From positions 1-16,019 of the forward strand of contig DISL01000038.1 in the NCBI GenBank assembly GCA_002421845.1: DNA of 16,019 nt. Reading direction: 5' to 3'. Shown piece after piece: positions 1 to 5,673 of this stretch. This stretch comes from Epsilonproteobacteria bacterium UBA6211 (GTDB lineage Bacteria; Campylobacterota; Campylobacteria; Campylobacterales; Arcobacteraceae). A model generated the notes under the pieces. It saw only the letters and a list, made by a program, of their open reading frames with translations. It was not told where the DNA came from and made no database searches. The position numbers were made by a program, and so were the translations under genes. Every line of letters begins with the position of its first letter. Position 1 is the stretch's first letter.

Positions 1-45
1 TATGCATTTATCTCTTGAATGGGCGTTTCTAATATAACTATACGC

Positions 46-79
46 AAACTCCTAAGCTCAAATAGCTTGGGAGTTTTTT
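46..79 (+). terminator. Rho-independent terminator of an upstream gene
   Basis: A 13-bp stem (46-58 paired with 64-76, one G-U wobble at 53/69) closes a 5-nt loop (59-63). A run of six T follows at 74-79. The T run is on the plus strand, so it best serves a plus-strand gene lying left of the window. The minus-strand toxin stop codon (78-80) sits in the T run, so the element separates two convergent transcripts. Confidence 0.85.
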
Positions 80-374
80 ACTGTATTCTTGAACTAGCCG
101 TCTTATAAACAGCCATTTCATCTCGTTTACCAACTGCTACAACAAAAACTTCAATTTTGTCATCTACGATTTTATACACAATTCTAATTTTCTTTTTATC
201 AACATAAACTTTTTTGTAACCTGACAGATTTAAATTGGCTTTATTACCTAAATCTTGACCGATTTTAGGATTTATAGCAATTTGTTTTAACTTTTTGAAA
301 ACTAATAAAGCACTAGTATGTCCTATTTCTTTCAAATCATTATCAACATCCTCGTGAAATACTATAGTGTACAT
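78..374 (-). CDS. RelE/ParE-superfamily type II toxin
   Basis: This is a 98-residue basic protein matching the size of the RelE/ParE toxin fold. Visible are an N-terminal strand (residues 1-8), a Lys-rich helical hairpin (12-35), the GYKKVYVDKKKIRIVYKI strand segment (52-69) and a C-terminal strand with the VVAVGKRDE motif (78-86). Members of the superfamily are mostly ribosome-dependent mRNA endonucleases (RelE type) or gyrase poisons (ParE type); the sequence alone does not settle which. Its start lies 2 nt after the stop of the upstream antitoxin gene, the normal antitoxin-first arrangement, so the two are co-translated. The stop codon sits inside the T run of a plus-strand terminator. Confidence 0.88.
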   Translation of the reverse strand: MYTIVFHEDVDNDLKEIGHTSALLVFKKLKQIAINPKIGQDLGNKANLNLSGYKKVYVDKKKIRIVYKIVDDKIEVFVVAVGKRDEMAVYKTASSRIQ

Positions 375-376
375 TA

Positions 377-673
377 TTATAAATCTTGAATATTTACATT
401 ATGTTTTTTAGCCATTTCCTCAAAAGACAGTGTTTGGTAAGGTTTACTCTCTCTTTGTTTTATAATCTGATAGATTTCTTGCTGTTCAAGTAGTTCCAAT
501 GCCTCTTTCATCTTTTCATATTCATCTTTTGATACAAGAACAGCCTCAATATGATTATTTTTTAATACGGCTATTTTTTCTACACTGTTGGATTGTAATT
601 GAAATAAAAAAGTACCGAATTTTTTTGCAAATTCCGTTGATGGTATAAGTTCATTGTTTGCGTATGTAACCAT
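377..673 (-). CDS. Phd/YefM-family antitoxin
   Basis: A 98-residue protein with the Phd/YefM layout. An N-terminal DNA-binding and dimerisation part includes IPSTEFAKKFGTFLFQLQ (10-27) and the VLKNNHIEAVLVSKDEYEKM segment (about 36-55), where such proteins read 'hxxNGkpvAvlvs.eeYe.l'. An acidic C-terminal tail (about 60-98) would wrap the toxin. It neutralises the downstream toxin and represses its own operon in known systems. The start is supported by a strong ribosome binding site (AGGGGAT, plus-strand 680-686 region) 6-7 nt before ATG. A perfect inverted repeat lies just upstream (691-716) and is a plausible operator. Confidence 0.85.
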   Translation of the reverse strand: MVTYANNELIPSTEFAKKFGTFLFQLQSNSVEKIAVLKNNHIEAVLVSKDEYEKMKEALELLEQQEIYQIIKQRESKPYQTLSFEEMAKKHNVNIQDL

Positions 674-690
674 ATTACATCCCCTAAATA

Positions 691-716
691 AATTTCCGTA
701 TGATATTACGGAAATT
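691..716. promoter_or_regulatory. Perfect inverted repeat, likely antitoxin operator
   Basis: AATTTCCGTA (691-700) and TACGGAAATT (707-716) are exact reverse complements around a 6-bp spacer. The site lies 18 bp upstream of the antitoxin start and downstream of the best candidate promoter (-10 at 758-763). Phd/YefM antitoxins bind palindromes at their own promoters, so an autoregulatory operator is the natural reading. No binding evidence is available from sequence alone. Confidence 0.65.
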
Positions 717-757
717 GTAACAAAAGATTGTTGATTTATAACTTAATAGAAGAGATT

Positions 758-763
758 ATTATA
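758..763 (-). promoter_or_regulatory. Candidate -10 box of the toxin-antitoxin operon
   Basis: Read on the minus strand this is a consensus TATAAT preceded by TTG. No good -35 box is visible, which is common in Campylobacterota. A start about 7 nt downstream would give a 5' leader of roughly 75-80 nt that contains the 691-716 palindrome. A weaker TAATAT inside the palindrome is an alternative. Confidence 0.5.
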
Positions 764-809
764 CAAGATATAGTTTTTATGATTATTTCAAAATATTTTT
801 AGATTTTTT

Positions 810-886
<77 letters not shown>

Positions 887-926
887 ATATGTCCGTGTGC
901 CTTATGTCTAAGGTTCTTAAAAACAG

Positions 927-1001
927 TGGATGGGGTAGAAGGATTCGAACCTTCGAATGACGGTACCAAAAACCGTTGCCTTACCGCTTGGCGATACCCC
1001 A
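927..1001 (-). tRNA. tRNA-Gln (TTG anticodon)
   Basis: A 75-nt cloverleaf. The acceptor stem TGGGGTA pairs with TACCCCA, the anticodon stem is ACGGT/ACCGT, and the loop TTTTGGT gives anticodon TTG. The CCA end is encoded, and the discriminator is T (U73). Campylobacterota generally charge tRNA-Gln indirectly, by a non-discriminating GluRS and the GatCAB amidotransferase. That is family knowledge and is not shown here. It is separated from initiator tRNA-Met by 40 nt and shares its transcript. Confidence 0.95.
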
Positions 1002-1022
1002 GTATCTTTTTAAGTGGGTGGA

Positions 1023-1051
1023 ATTATACACAATTTTTTTCAATTTGTCAA
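1023..1051 (-). promoter_or_regulatory. Consensus sigma70 promoter of the tRNA-Gln/tRNA-Met unit
   Basis: On the minus strand there is an exact TTGACA (-35, plus-strand 1046-1051), a 17-bp spacer and an exact TATAAT (-10, 1023-1028). The expected start is near 1016, about 15 nt before the mature tRNA-Gln 5' end. This is full consensus, as expected for a stable RNA unit. Confidence 0.92.
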
Positions 1052-1094
1052 GAGGTATTTTAAAGAATTTATATAAAATTATGATTTATTGTGC

Positions 1095-1100
1095 TATAAT
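1095..1100 (+). promoter_or_regulatory. -10 box of the ribBA promoter
   Basis: TATAAT preceded by GTGC, an extended -10 context. The -35 region is AT-rich without a consensus hexamer, which is usual in Campylobacterota. Transcription would begin near 1107, leaving a leader of about 295 nt before the ribBA start at 1403. It is divergent from the tRNA promoter. Confidence 0.7.
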
Positions 1101-1125
1101 CTTCCCAAAATATAAAAAGGTTTTA

Positions 1126-1402
1126 TTATTACTCCACCAATAAAATATGCTAATTTTAGTAGTTTTATTATAAGTTCTATCAAGGCGGAAACTTGAAGCT
1201 TACCATCGGTAAGCGAACGTTGACAACGAAGATAGGGCTTATAAGAGAACTAGCATTTTATTTTGTAGTTCACTCGCATTATTTACTCATACTCTTTTTT
1301 AGAAAAACTTTCGACATACGATGTATGCCTTCAATTTTTTCTAAAAAACAATTATGGCAAAAATGCGGCTAAAATTTATATATTTTATTGATGGAGTAAT
1401 AA
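1126..1402 (+). ncRNA. Structured 5' leader of ribBA, possible cis-regulatory RNA or MITE-like element
   Basis: This gene-free stretch is highly folded. The outer stem pairs 1126-1148 with 1380-1402, 23 positions with a single C-A mismatch (1137/1391). It continues past a small internal loop with 1152-1159 pairing 1369-1376. Inside are a 14-bp stem (1168-1181 with 1231-1244, two G-U pairs) enclosing three small hairpins, a GAACTA/TAGTTC hairpin (1247-1252/1266-1271), and a CGCATT/AATGCG stem (1275-1280/1362-1367). The last encloses a 13-bp A/T hairpin (1295-1307/1336-1348) tipped by CATAC-GAT-GTATG. The ribBA ribosome binding site (GGAG, 1393-1396) is inside the outer stem. I do not recognise an FMN riboswitch or another known class. 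Because the ends are inverted repeats next to TA dinucleotides, a MITE is an alternative. Confidence 0.6.
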
Positions 1403-2440
1403 ATGTCGGAAGCTATAAAAAGAGTTAAAGAGGCTATAGAAGAGATAAAAAAAGGGAAAATGGTCATAATGCTTGACGATGAAGATAGAGAAAACGAAGG
1501 GGACTTGGTATATGCTGCAGCACTTAGTACTCCTGAACACGTCAACTTTATGGCAACTCATGCAAAGGGTCTGATTTGTGTAAGCGTAAGCAAACAAACA
1601 GCCTCAAGGCTAGAGCTTACTCCTATGGTTGCTAGTAATACTTCTTGTCATGAAACAGCTTTTACCGTGTCCGTAGATGCTACAAGTGCAAGTACGGGAA
1701 TATCGGCTAGTGAAAGAGATGATACCATCAAAATACTTGCTTCAAATATCTCAAAAGCTACGGAGCTTGTACGCCCTGGACATATTTTCCCTCTTATCGC
1801 AAAAGAAGGCGGAGTACTCGTACGTACCGGACATACGGAAGGTTCTCTTGATTTATGTAAACTTGCAGGATTTAGCGGTGAAGCCGTAATATGTGAAATA
1901 ATGAAAGATGACGGTACTATGGCTAGACGTGACGATCTTGATATATTTGCTCAAAAACACGATATGAAACTAGTTTATATATCTGACCTTGTAGAATACA
2001 GACTTGCCTTTGAAATGCTTGTACAAGAAGTATCATCTGAAACAGTAGATTTTTTTGGGGTAAATGTACAAAAAAGAGTATTCCAAGACCATATGAAAAA
2101 TACGCACACGGTAATACAATTTGGAGAAATAGAAAAATGCTCACTGGCAAAATTCCACAATGTCGAAGCTGATATTGAACTATTTTTGAACTATACTAAA
2201 CTCCAATCAATCCTCAAATCTATCAATTTCCTCCAATCAAAAGGTGGAGTGCTAGTATTTATGCAAAACGGCACAAGTGATAACCAAACCATGAGAGATT
2301 ATGGAGTAGGAGCACAAATACTTAGATATTTGGGTATCGAAGAGATAAAACTAATCACAAGCGGTGGAAGTAAACACTCTTTTGTAGGACTAAACGGGTT
2401 TAATTTAAAAATAAAAGAAGAGATACAAATAGAATGTTAA
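1403..2440 (+). CDS. ribB: 3,4-dihydroxy-2-butanone-4-phosphate synthase fused to a degenerate GTP cyclohydrolase II-like domain
   Basis: The N-terminal domain (about 1-200) is RibB, which converts ribulose 5-phosphate to 3,4-dihydroxy-2-butanone 4-phosphate and formate in riboflavin synthesis. Visible signatures are LDDEDRENEGD (24-34), the acidic metal and substrate loop; THAKGLICV (52-60); HETAFTVSVDA (83-93); and RTGHTEGSLDL (141-151). The C-terminal part (about 205-345) resembles RibA at the end (DYGVGAQILRYLGIEEIKL, 299-317). It lacks the GCHII zinc motif (C...CDCG) and catalytic signatures, so it is probably not a GTP cyclohydrolase. This matches the RibBX type and the ribBA genes of Campylobacterota, where a separate RibA supplies the activity. 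Translation may be controlled by the folded leader, whose outer stem contains the GGAG site 6 nt before ATG. Confidence 0.92.
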   Translation: MSEAIKRVKEAIEEIKKGKMVIMLDDEDRENEGDLVYAAALSTPEHVNFMATHAKGLICVSVSKQTASRLELTPMVASNTSCHETAFTVSVDATSASTGISASERDDTIKILASNISKATELVRPGHIFPLIAKEGGVLVRTGHTEGSLDLCKLAGFSGEAVICEIMKDDGTMARRDDLDIFAQKHDMKLVYISDLVEYRLAFEMLVQEVSSETVDFFGVNVQKRVFQDHMKNTHTVIQFGEIEKCSLAKFHNVEADIELFLNYTKLQSILKSINFLQSKGGVLVFMQNGTSDNQTMRDYGVGAQILRYLGIEEIKLITSGGSKHSFVGLNGFNLKIKEEIQIEC

Positions 2441-2444
2441 TTTC

Positions 2445-2473
2445 TTGACATTTATAAATATTTTGTATATAAT
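2445..2473 (+). promoter_or_regulatory. Consensus sigma70 promoter of an intergenic small RNA
   Basis: Exact TTGACA (2445-2450), 17-bp spacer, exact TATAAT (2468-2473). It begins 4 bp after the ribBA stop codon, and no plus-strand gene follows before the convergent cysS end. The only transcript it can make before the terminator at 2539-2568 is a short RNA of about 90 nt. Confidence 0.9.
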
Positions 2474-2479
2474 GACGGC

Positions 2480-2568
2480 ATTGGTTAACATGACATTTAA
2501 TTCTTAGGGAGTGATGACCCTTGGATTGTCGTAGAAAAGGTAGGGAGTTTTACTTCCTACCTTTTTTT
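2480..2568 (+). ncRNA. Putative small RNA of about 90 nt, unknown function
   Basis: A full-consensus promoter (2445-2473) predicts a start near 2480, and a strong intrinsic terminator ends at about 2568. Between them is about 60 nt with a small hairpin (AGGG 2506-2509 with CCCT 2518-2521), flanked by an AU-rich 5' part and the GATTGTCG segment (2524-2531). There is no convincing coding sequence: the only ATG-initiated frame is five codons (2490-2507). It shows no 4.5S/SRP, 6S or tmRNA signature that I recognise. An exact CGACAATC complement of GATTGTCG lies downstream at 2590-2597, in the cysS 3' region. Confidence 0.75.
2539..2568 (+). terminator. Strong intrinsic terminator of the small RNA
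   Basis: A 9-bp GC-rich stem (GGTAGGGAG 2539-2547 with CTTCCTACC 2553-2561, one G-U pair) has a 5-nt loop. It is extended by A-T pairs and followed by seven T (2562-2568). On the minus strand the T run is interrupted, so any effect on cysS transcripts would be weaker. Confidence 0.93.
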
Positions 2569-2614
2569 GTGGGCAGTGTTGGGTGGGAGCGACAATCAAA
2601 TAAATCACCCCTCT

Positions 2615-4018
2615 TTATAAAATCTCCCAAACCGTACCGTTTGGAGTGTCCATAATAGAAACTCCCATAAGTGTAAGCTCATCTCTTATGGCATCTGCAG
2701 TAGCAAAATCTTTTGCTTTTTTTGCTTCACTTCTTTTAGTTATCAAATCTTCTATTTTAGATTTTTCTTCATCACTAATACCGAATTGGAAATATGAGTA
2801 AGCTTCAAGCCCACCTATTCCAAGACCGTCACTTATAAGTTTAAAAGTGGCGTTAATCTCTTTTTTATTCGGTTTTTCTTTTTTATCAAGGGAATCGTTG
2901 AGCTTTGATATATATTCATCTACTACGCTAAGAGCAACGGAAATATTCAAATCATCGTTCAAAGCTTCCAAAAAAGGCTCATATATACTTGAATCCTCAT
3001 ATCTAACCTCATCATTTGCGATAGTTACCCTTTTTTTGAGTCTATATAGTTTATCTAGCCTTTTTTTGGATGATAATAAATCAACTTCATTGAAAGATAA
3101 GTCATTTCTATAATATACGCTCATCATATAAAACCTTACCACTTCACTGTGATATGATTTAAGAACATCTTTTATAAAAAACGAATTACCCAAAGATTTA
3201 CTCATTTTTTCACCGTCTATTGTCACAAAGCCGTTATGCATCCAATATTTTGCTAGTTCTTTTCCAGTAGCACATCTTGTTTGGGCAGCTTCGTTTTCAT
3301 GGTGAGGAAAAAGTAAATCAGCCCCACCGCAATGAATATCGATATGATACTCGCCGTTTTGTTTGTTTAGATGTTTTGCTATCATAGCACTACACTCTAT
3401 ATGCCATCCAGGGCGACCATCACCAAACGGTGCAGGGTATTTGACACCCTCTTTTGTAAATTTCCACAAAGCAAAATCTTTTGGATTTCTTTTTTGAGAA
3501 TTATTTTCTATTCTACTGATATTTTGGCTATCATCTTCACATTTACAGCTAAGAGTACCGTATGATGAGTCTTTTGATACGTCAAAATATACACCGTCTT
3601 CTATGATATAAGCCGTATCTTTACTTAGAAGCTCGTTTATCATATCTATCATCGGCTCTAAGTTTTTTGTAGCATAAGGTTCTATTGTATTTGGAAGGAT
3701 ATTCAGTGCTTTCATGTCGTCACTGTAGCTAGAGGCATAAAAAGTTGTAATCTCGCCTAAGCTTTGATTTGTTTCACCCATTTTTTTGATGATTTTATCG
3801 TCTATATCGGTTACGTTTTTTGCCATAGTTACGCCGTAACCGTTTAGAAGTAAAACCCTATGAAGTAAATCAAAAGCTATAGCACTTCTAGCGTGTCCTA
3901 AGTGAGCATTATCATACACCGTAGGACCGCAAATATATATTTTGACATCGTTTTTATCCATAGGGATAAATTCTACTTTTTGTTTTTTTACCGAATCATA
4001 TATGTATAAAGGTTTCAT
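2615..4018 (-). CDS. cysS: Cysteinyl-tRNA synthetase
   Basis: A class I aminoacyl-tRNA synthetase of 467 residues, the usual bacterial length, that charges tRNA-Cys with cysteine in the cytoplasm. The HIGH motif is HLGH (39-42), following the YICGPTVYDNAHLGHARS signature. The KMSKS motif is exact at 271-275. The zinc ligands expected for CysRS are present: C30, C209, H239 and E243 (FPHHENE). GWHIECS precedes the third block. The C-terminal helical anticodon-binding part ends with the conserved RDEL...LMGVSIMDTPNGTVW region. The start is supported by AAGGAAA 4 nt upstream of ATG. It lies downstream of nusA on the same strand, separated by a heptamer repeat array; co-transcription is possible. 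Confidence 0.98.
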   Translation of the reverse strand: MKPLYIYDSVKKQKVEFIPMDKNDVKIYICGPTVYDNAHLGHARSAIAFDLLHRVLLLNGYGVTMAKNVTDIDDKIIKKMGETNQSLGEITTFYASSYSDDMKALNILPNTIEPYATKNLEPMIDMINELLSKDTAYIIEDGVYFDVSKDSSYGTLSCKCEDDSQNISRIENNSQKRNPKDFALWKFTKEGVKYPAPFGDGRPGWHIECSAMIAKHLNKQNGEYHIDIHCGGADLLFPHHENEAAQTRCATGKELAKYWMHNGFVTIDGEKMSKSLGNSFFIKDVLKSYHSEVVRFYMMSVYYRNDLSFNEVDLLSSKKRLDKLYRLKKRVTIANDEVRYEDSSIYEPFLEALNDDLNISVALSVVDEYISKLNDSLDKKEKPNKKEINATFKLISDGLGIGGLEAYSYFQFGISDEEKSKIEDLITKRSEAKKAKDFATADAIRDELTLMGVSIMDTPNGTVWEIL

Positions 4019-4035
4019 TAGTTTCCTTTTAAACT

Positions 4036-4107
4036 CGTGAGTCGATATTCGTGAGTCGTACTTAGTATTTCTCTTTACAACTTACGATTCACCACTCACA
4101 ACTCACA
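4036..4107. repeat. Inverted array of 7-bp repeats between nusA and cysS
   Basis: Reading the plus strand, four head-to-tail heptamers (CGTGAGT, CGATATT, CGTGAGT, CGTACTT; 4036-4063) face five heptamers of the complementary type (CTTTACA, ACTTACG, ATTCACC, ACTCACA, ACTCACA; 4073-4107), with a 9-nt centre. The arms are roughly reverse complements, so the RNA would form a long imperfect hairpin. It resembles the short tandemly repeated heptamers described from cyanobacteria. It fills nearly the whole nusA-cysS gap and has no T run, so it is not a standard terminator. Confidence 0.75.
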
Positions 4108-4110
4108 GAT

Positions 4111-5253
4111 TTATTTGAATAATGCTTCTAAACTCGCAACATCTTTTGTTTTTTCTTGTGGAGCATTTTCACCACCGTTCTCACTTACGCTTACTCCACC
4201 TATTTCAACTATTTCTATATCTGTTTTTGTAAGCATAGATGCAAGACGAATATTTAGACCGTTTTTACCTATTGCTTTACTTTTTTGATCAGCCGTAATA
4301 GTTACCACGGCTTTCGCTTTTTCATCGTGATTTCCGGCTTTTGTGTATTGTACGGATTTTACGATAGCAGGTGACAACGCACGAGAGATAAAGATTTCAG
4401 GAACGGCAGAATACTCTACACAGTCTATATTTTCACCTTTAAGCTGTGCACTTACTGCATTTATACGTACACCTTTTACTCCTACTACGGCACCTATTGG
4501 GTCTATATTACCTTCTGTTGTACTTAATGCTATTTTTGCTCTTTCACCAGGTATTCTAGCACTTGCTTCAATAGTCACTTTCTCATCTTTTAGTTCAGGT
4601 ACTTCCATAACCAAAAGTGCCTCTAGGAATTTTGGCGTAGTTCTTGAAATTTCTACCAAAAGACCCTTTGCTTTGTCTATATTTACCGACTTAACGACAG
4701 CTTTTATAACATCACCGACTTTGAATTTCTCACCTTTGATTCTGTTTTTTCTAGGTAGTATCCCTTTTACTTCACCTATTTCTATATAAGTGTTTTCTAG
4801 TTTGTCTATATATGTTATATTTCCGCTTACTACTTTACCTATTTTGTCTTTGTATTTTTTTAGCATATTCTCTTCAAGGTATCTTTGAATATTGTATTCA
4901 AGGTTACTATGTAATATTGTAGCGGCATTTCTTCCCATATGTTCAAATTCAAGCTCATATTCCAAGAAATCGCCCAAATCCAAACCTGAATCTACTTTTT
5001 TAGCCTCTTCAAGAGATATATAGTTTTTATTTTCATTATCAAGTAGCTGACTATTATTTGGAACAACCTCTATTTTTTGGAAAAGTTTTAACCTTTTTTT
5101 AGGTCTATCTATCTCAGCATCAAAAATTAAATCAGGATTTATCATTTTTTTTGCGGTTTTTATCAACGCATCTTTTAGTGCAACTTCAACGTCACTTACC
5201 TTTAGCCCTTTTTCATAGGCAATAGAGTCAATAATATCTATAATTTTATCCAT
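4111..5253 (-). CDS. nusA: Transcription termination/antitermination factor NusA
   Basis: NusA binds RNA polymerase and modulates pausing, termination and antitermination. At 380 residues it has an N-terminal RNAP-binding domain (1 to about 125), an S1 domain (about 135-203) and two KH domains. The KH GxxG loops are GVKG (258-261) and GKNG (329-332), and the hallmark ISRTTPKFLEALLVMEVPE (202-220) links S1 to KH1. It ends about 30 residues after KH2, so it lacks the C-terminal acidic repeats of E. coli NusA, as in many non-gammaproteobacteria. The start is backed by GGAGAAG 5-6 nt upstream and a minus-strand promoter at 5331-5358. It is divergent from the HP0268/miaB operon. Confidence 0.97.
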   Translation of the reverse strand: MDKIIDIIDSIAYEKGLKVSDVEVALKDALIKTAKKMINPDLIFDAEIDRPKKRLKLFQKIEVVPNNSQLLDNENKNYISLEEAKKVDSGLDLGDFLEYELEFEHMGRNAATILHSNLEYNIQRYLEENMLKKYKDKIGKVVSGNITYIDKLENTYIEIGEVKGILPRKNRIKGEKFKVGDVIKAVVKSVNIDKAKGLLVEISRTTPKFLEALLVMEVPELKDEKVTIEASARIPGERAKIALSTTEGNIDPIGAVVGVKGVRINAVSAQLKGENIDCVEYSAVPEIFISRALSPAIVKSVQYTKAGNHDEKAKAVVTITADQKSKAIGKNGLNIRLASMLTKTDIEIVEIGGVSVSENGGENAPQEKTKDVASLEALFK

Positions 5254-5330
5254 AGTACTTCTCCAAATTTTTTTAACATCAAAAAGTCGTCTTGATTGTT
5301 TTACGTTAATTGTGATTGATGTAGATTGAT

Positions 5331-5358
5331 ATTATACCTTAATAAATATAAAAGTCAA
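5331..5358 (-). promoter_or_regulatory. Promoter of nusA
   Basis: On the minus strand, TTGACT (5353-5358), a 16-bp spacer and exact TATAAT (5331-5336). The expected start near 5324 gives a leader of about 70 nt. Its -10 box is one arm of the inverted repeat 5329-5373, whose other arm carries the -10 of the rightward operon. Confidence 0.8.
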
Positions 5359-5365
5359 GTTAAGG

Positions 5366-5371
5366 TATAAT
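5366..5371 (+). promoter_or_regulatory. -10 box of the HP0268-miaB operon promoter
   Basis: Exact TATAAT in the right arm of the inverted repeat. No convincing -35 hexamer is visible at 17 bp upstream. A start near 5378 gives a leader of about 30 nt before the ATG at 5410, with AGAGGA (5395-5400) as ribosome binding site. Confidence 0.75.
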
Positions 5372-5409
5372 ATCCACTTAAAACTAAAAACATTAGAGGA
5401 TACAAAACA

Positions 5410-5640
5410 ATGGAAATATTGTTAGCAAGAACTGAACTAAACGAAAAACCAAGAAAAGTTAAACTTGAAAAACTTAAAGAGGGTAATGAAAAAATATTCT
5501 ACTTTGACAAAGACAACTCACACAAAGATATGATGGCTGTAGTAGAGAGCTTTGAAGCTGACGGATATAACGCATACTTTAGAGAAGTAAAATTCGGTCT
5601 AAGCGACGGTGAATTTATCTACGAACTTCACATAGTTTAA
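5410..5640 (+). CDS. HP0268-family small protein
   Basis: A 76-residue protein recognised as the family of Helicobacter pylori HP0268. It has an N-terminal MEILLARTEL strand, the KEGNEKIFYFDKDNSHKDMM centre (23-42) and the C-terminal DGEFIYELHIV. The H. pylori protein has been reported to have nuclease (nicking and RNase) activity with an Smr-like fold; whether that applies here is inference. It is the first gene of a rightward operon, 33 nt before miaB. The family is restricted to Campylobacterota as far as I know, so it is also a lineage marker. Confidence 0.85.
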   Translation: MEILLARTELNEKPRKVKLEKLKEGNEKIFYFDKDNSHKDMMAVVESFEADGYNAYFREVKFGLSDGEFIYELHIV

Positions 5641-5673
5641 TCAGGACTTAGTTATAAAACTGAAGGATAAAGA

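Larger units (their letters stand above)
5329..5373. repeat. Perfect 14-bp inverted repeat carrying two divergent -10 boxes
   Basis: ATATTATACCTTAA (5329-5342) and TTAAGGTATAATAT (5360-5373) are exact reverse complements with a 17-bp spacer. Each arm contains AAGGTATAAT reading outward, so the leftward nusA promoter and the rightward HP0268/miaB promoter share the same core. Confidence 0.9.

Noticed and set aside
1126..1402. FMN riboswitch upstream of ribBA
   Set aside because: The conserved FMN-aptamer blocks (AGGGT-GAAATTCCC-ACCGGCGGT and AGTCC-type segments) are absent and the helix layout differs.
1126..1402. Integron attC site
   Set aside because: No GTTRRRY/RYYYAAC core sites sit at the ends and no integrase is visible.
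1923..2160. Small minus-strand reading frames within ribBA (and similar ones inside cysS, nusA, miaB, the DUF374 gene, cbf2 and fba)
   Set aside because: They lie wholly opposite well-recognised conserved genes, lack ribosome binding sites and show no family motif, so they are by-products of codon bias.
2480..2568. SRP RNA (ffs) or 6S RNA
   Set aside because: The invariant SRP loop core GGTCAGGTCCGGAAGGAAGCAG-type sequence is missing, and the RNA is too short for 6S, with no central bubble.
4036..4107. CRISPR array
   Set aside because: Units are 7 bp with no spacers and opposed orientation; there are no cas genes nearby.
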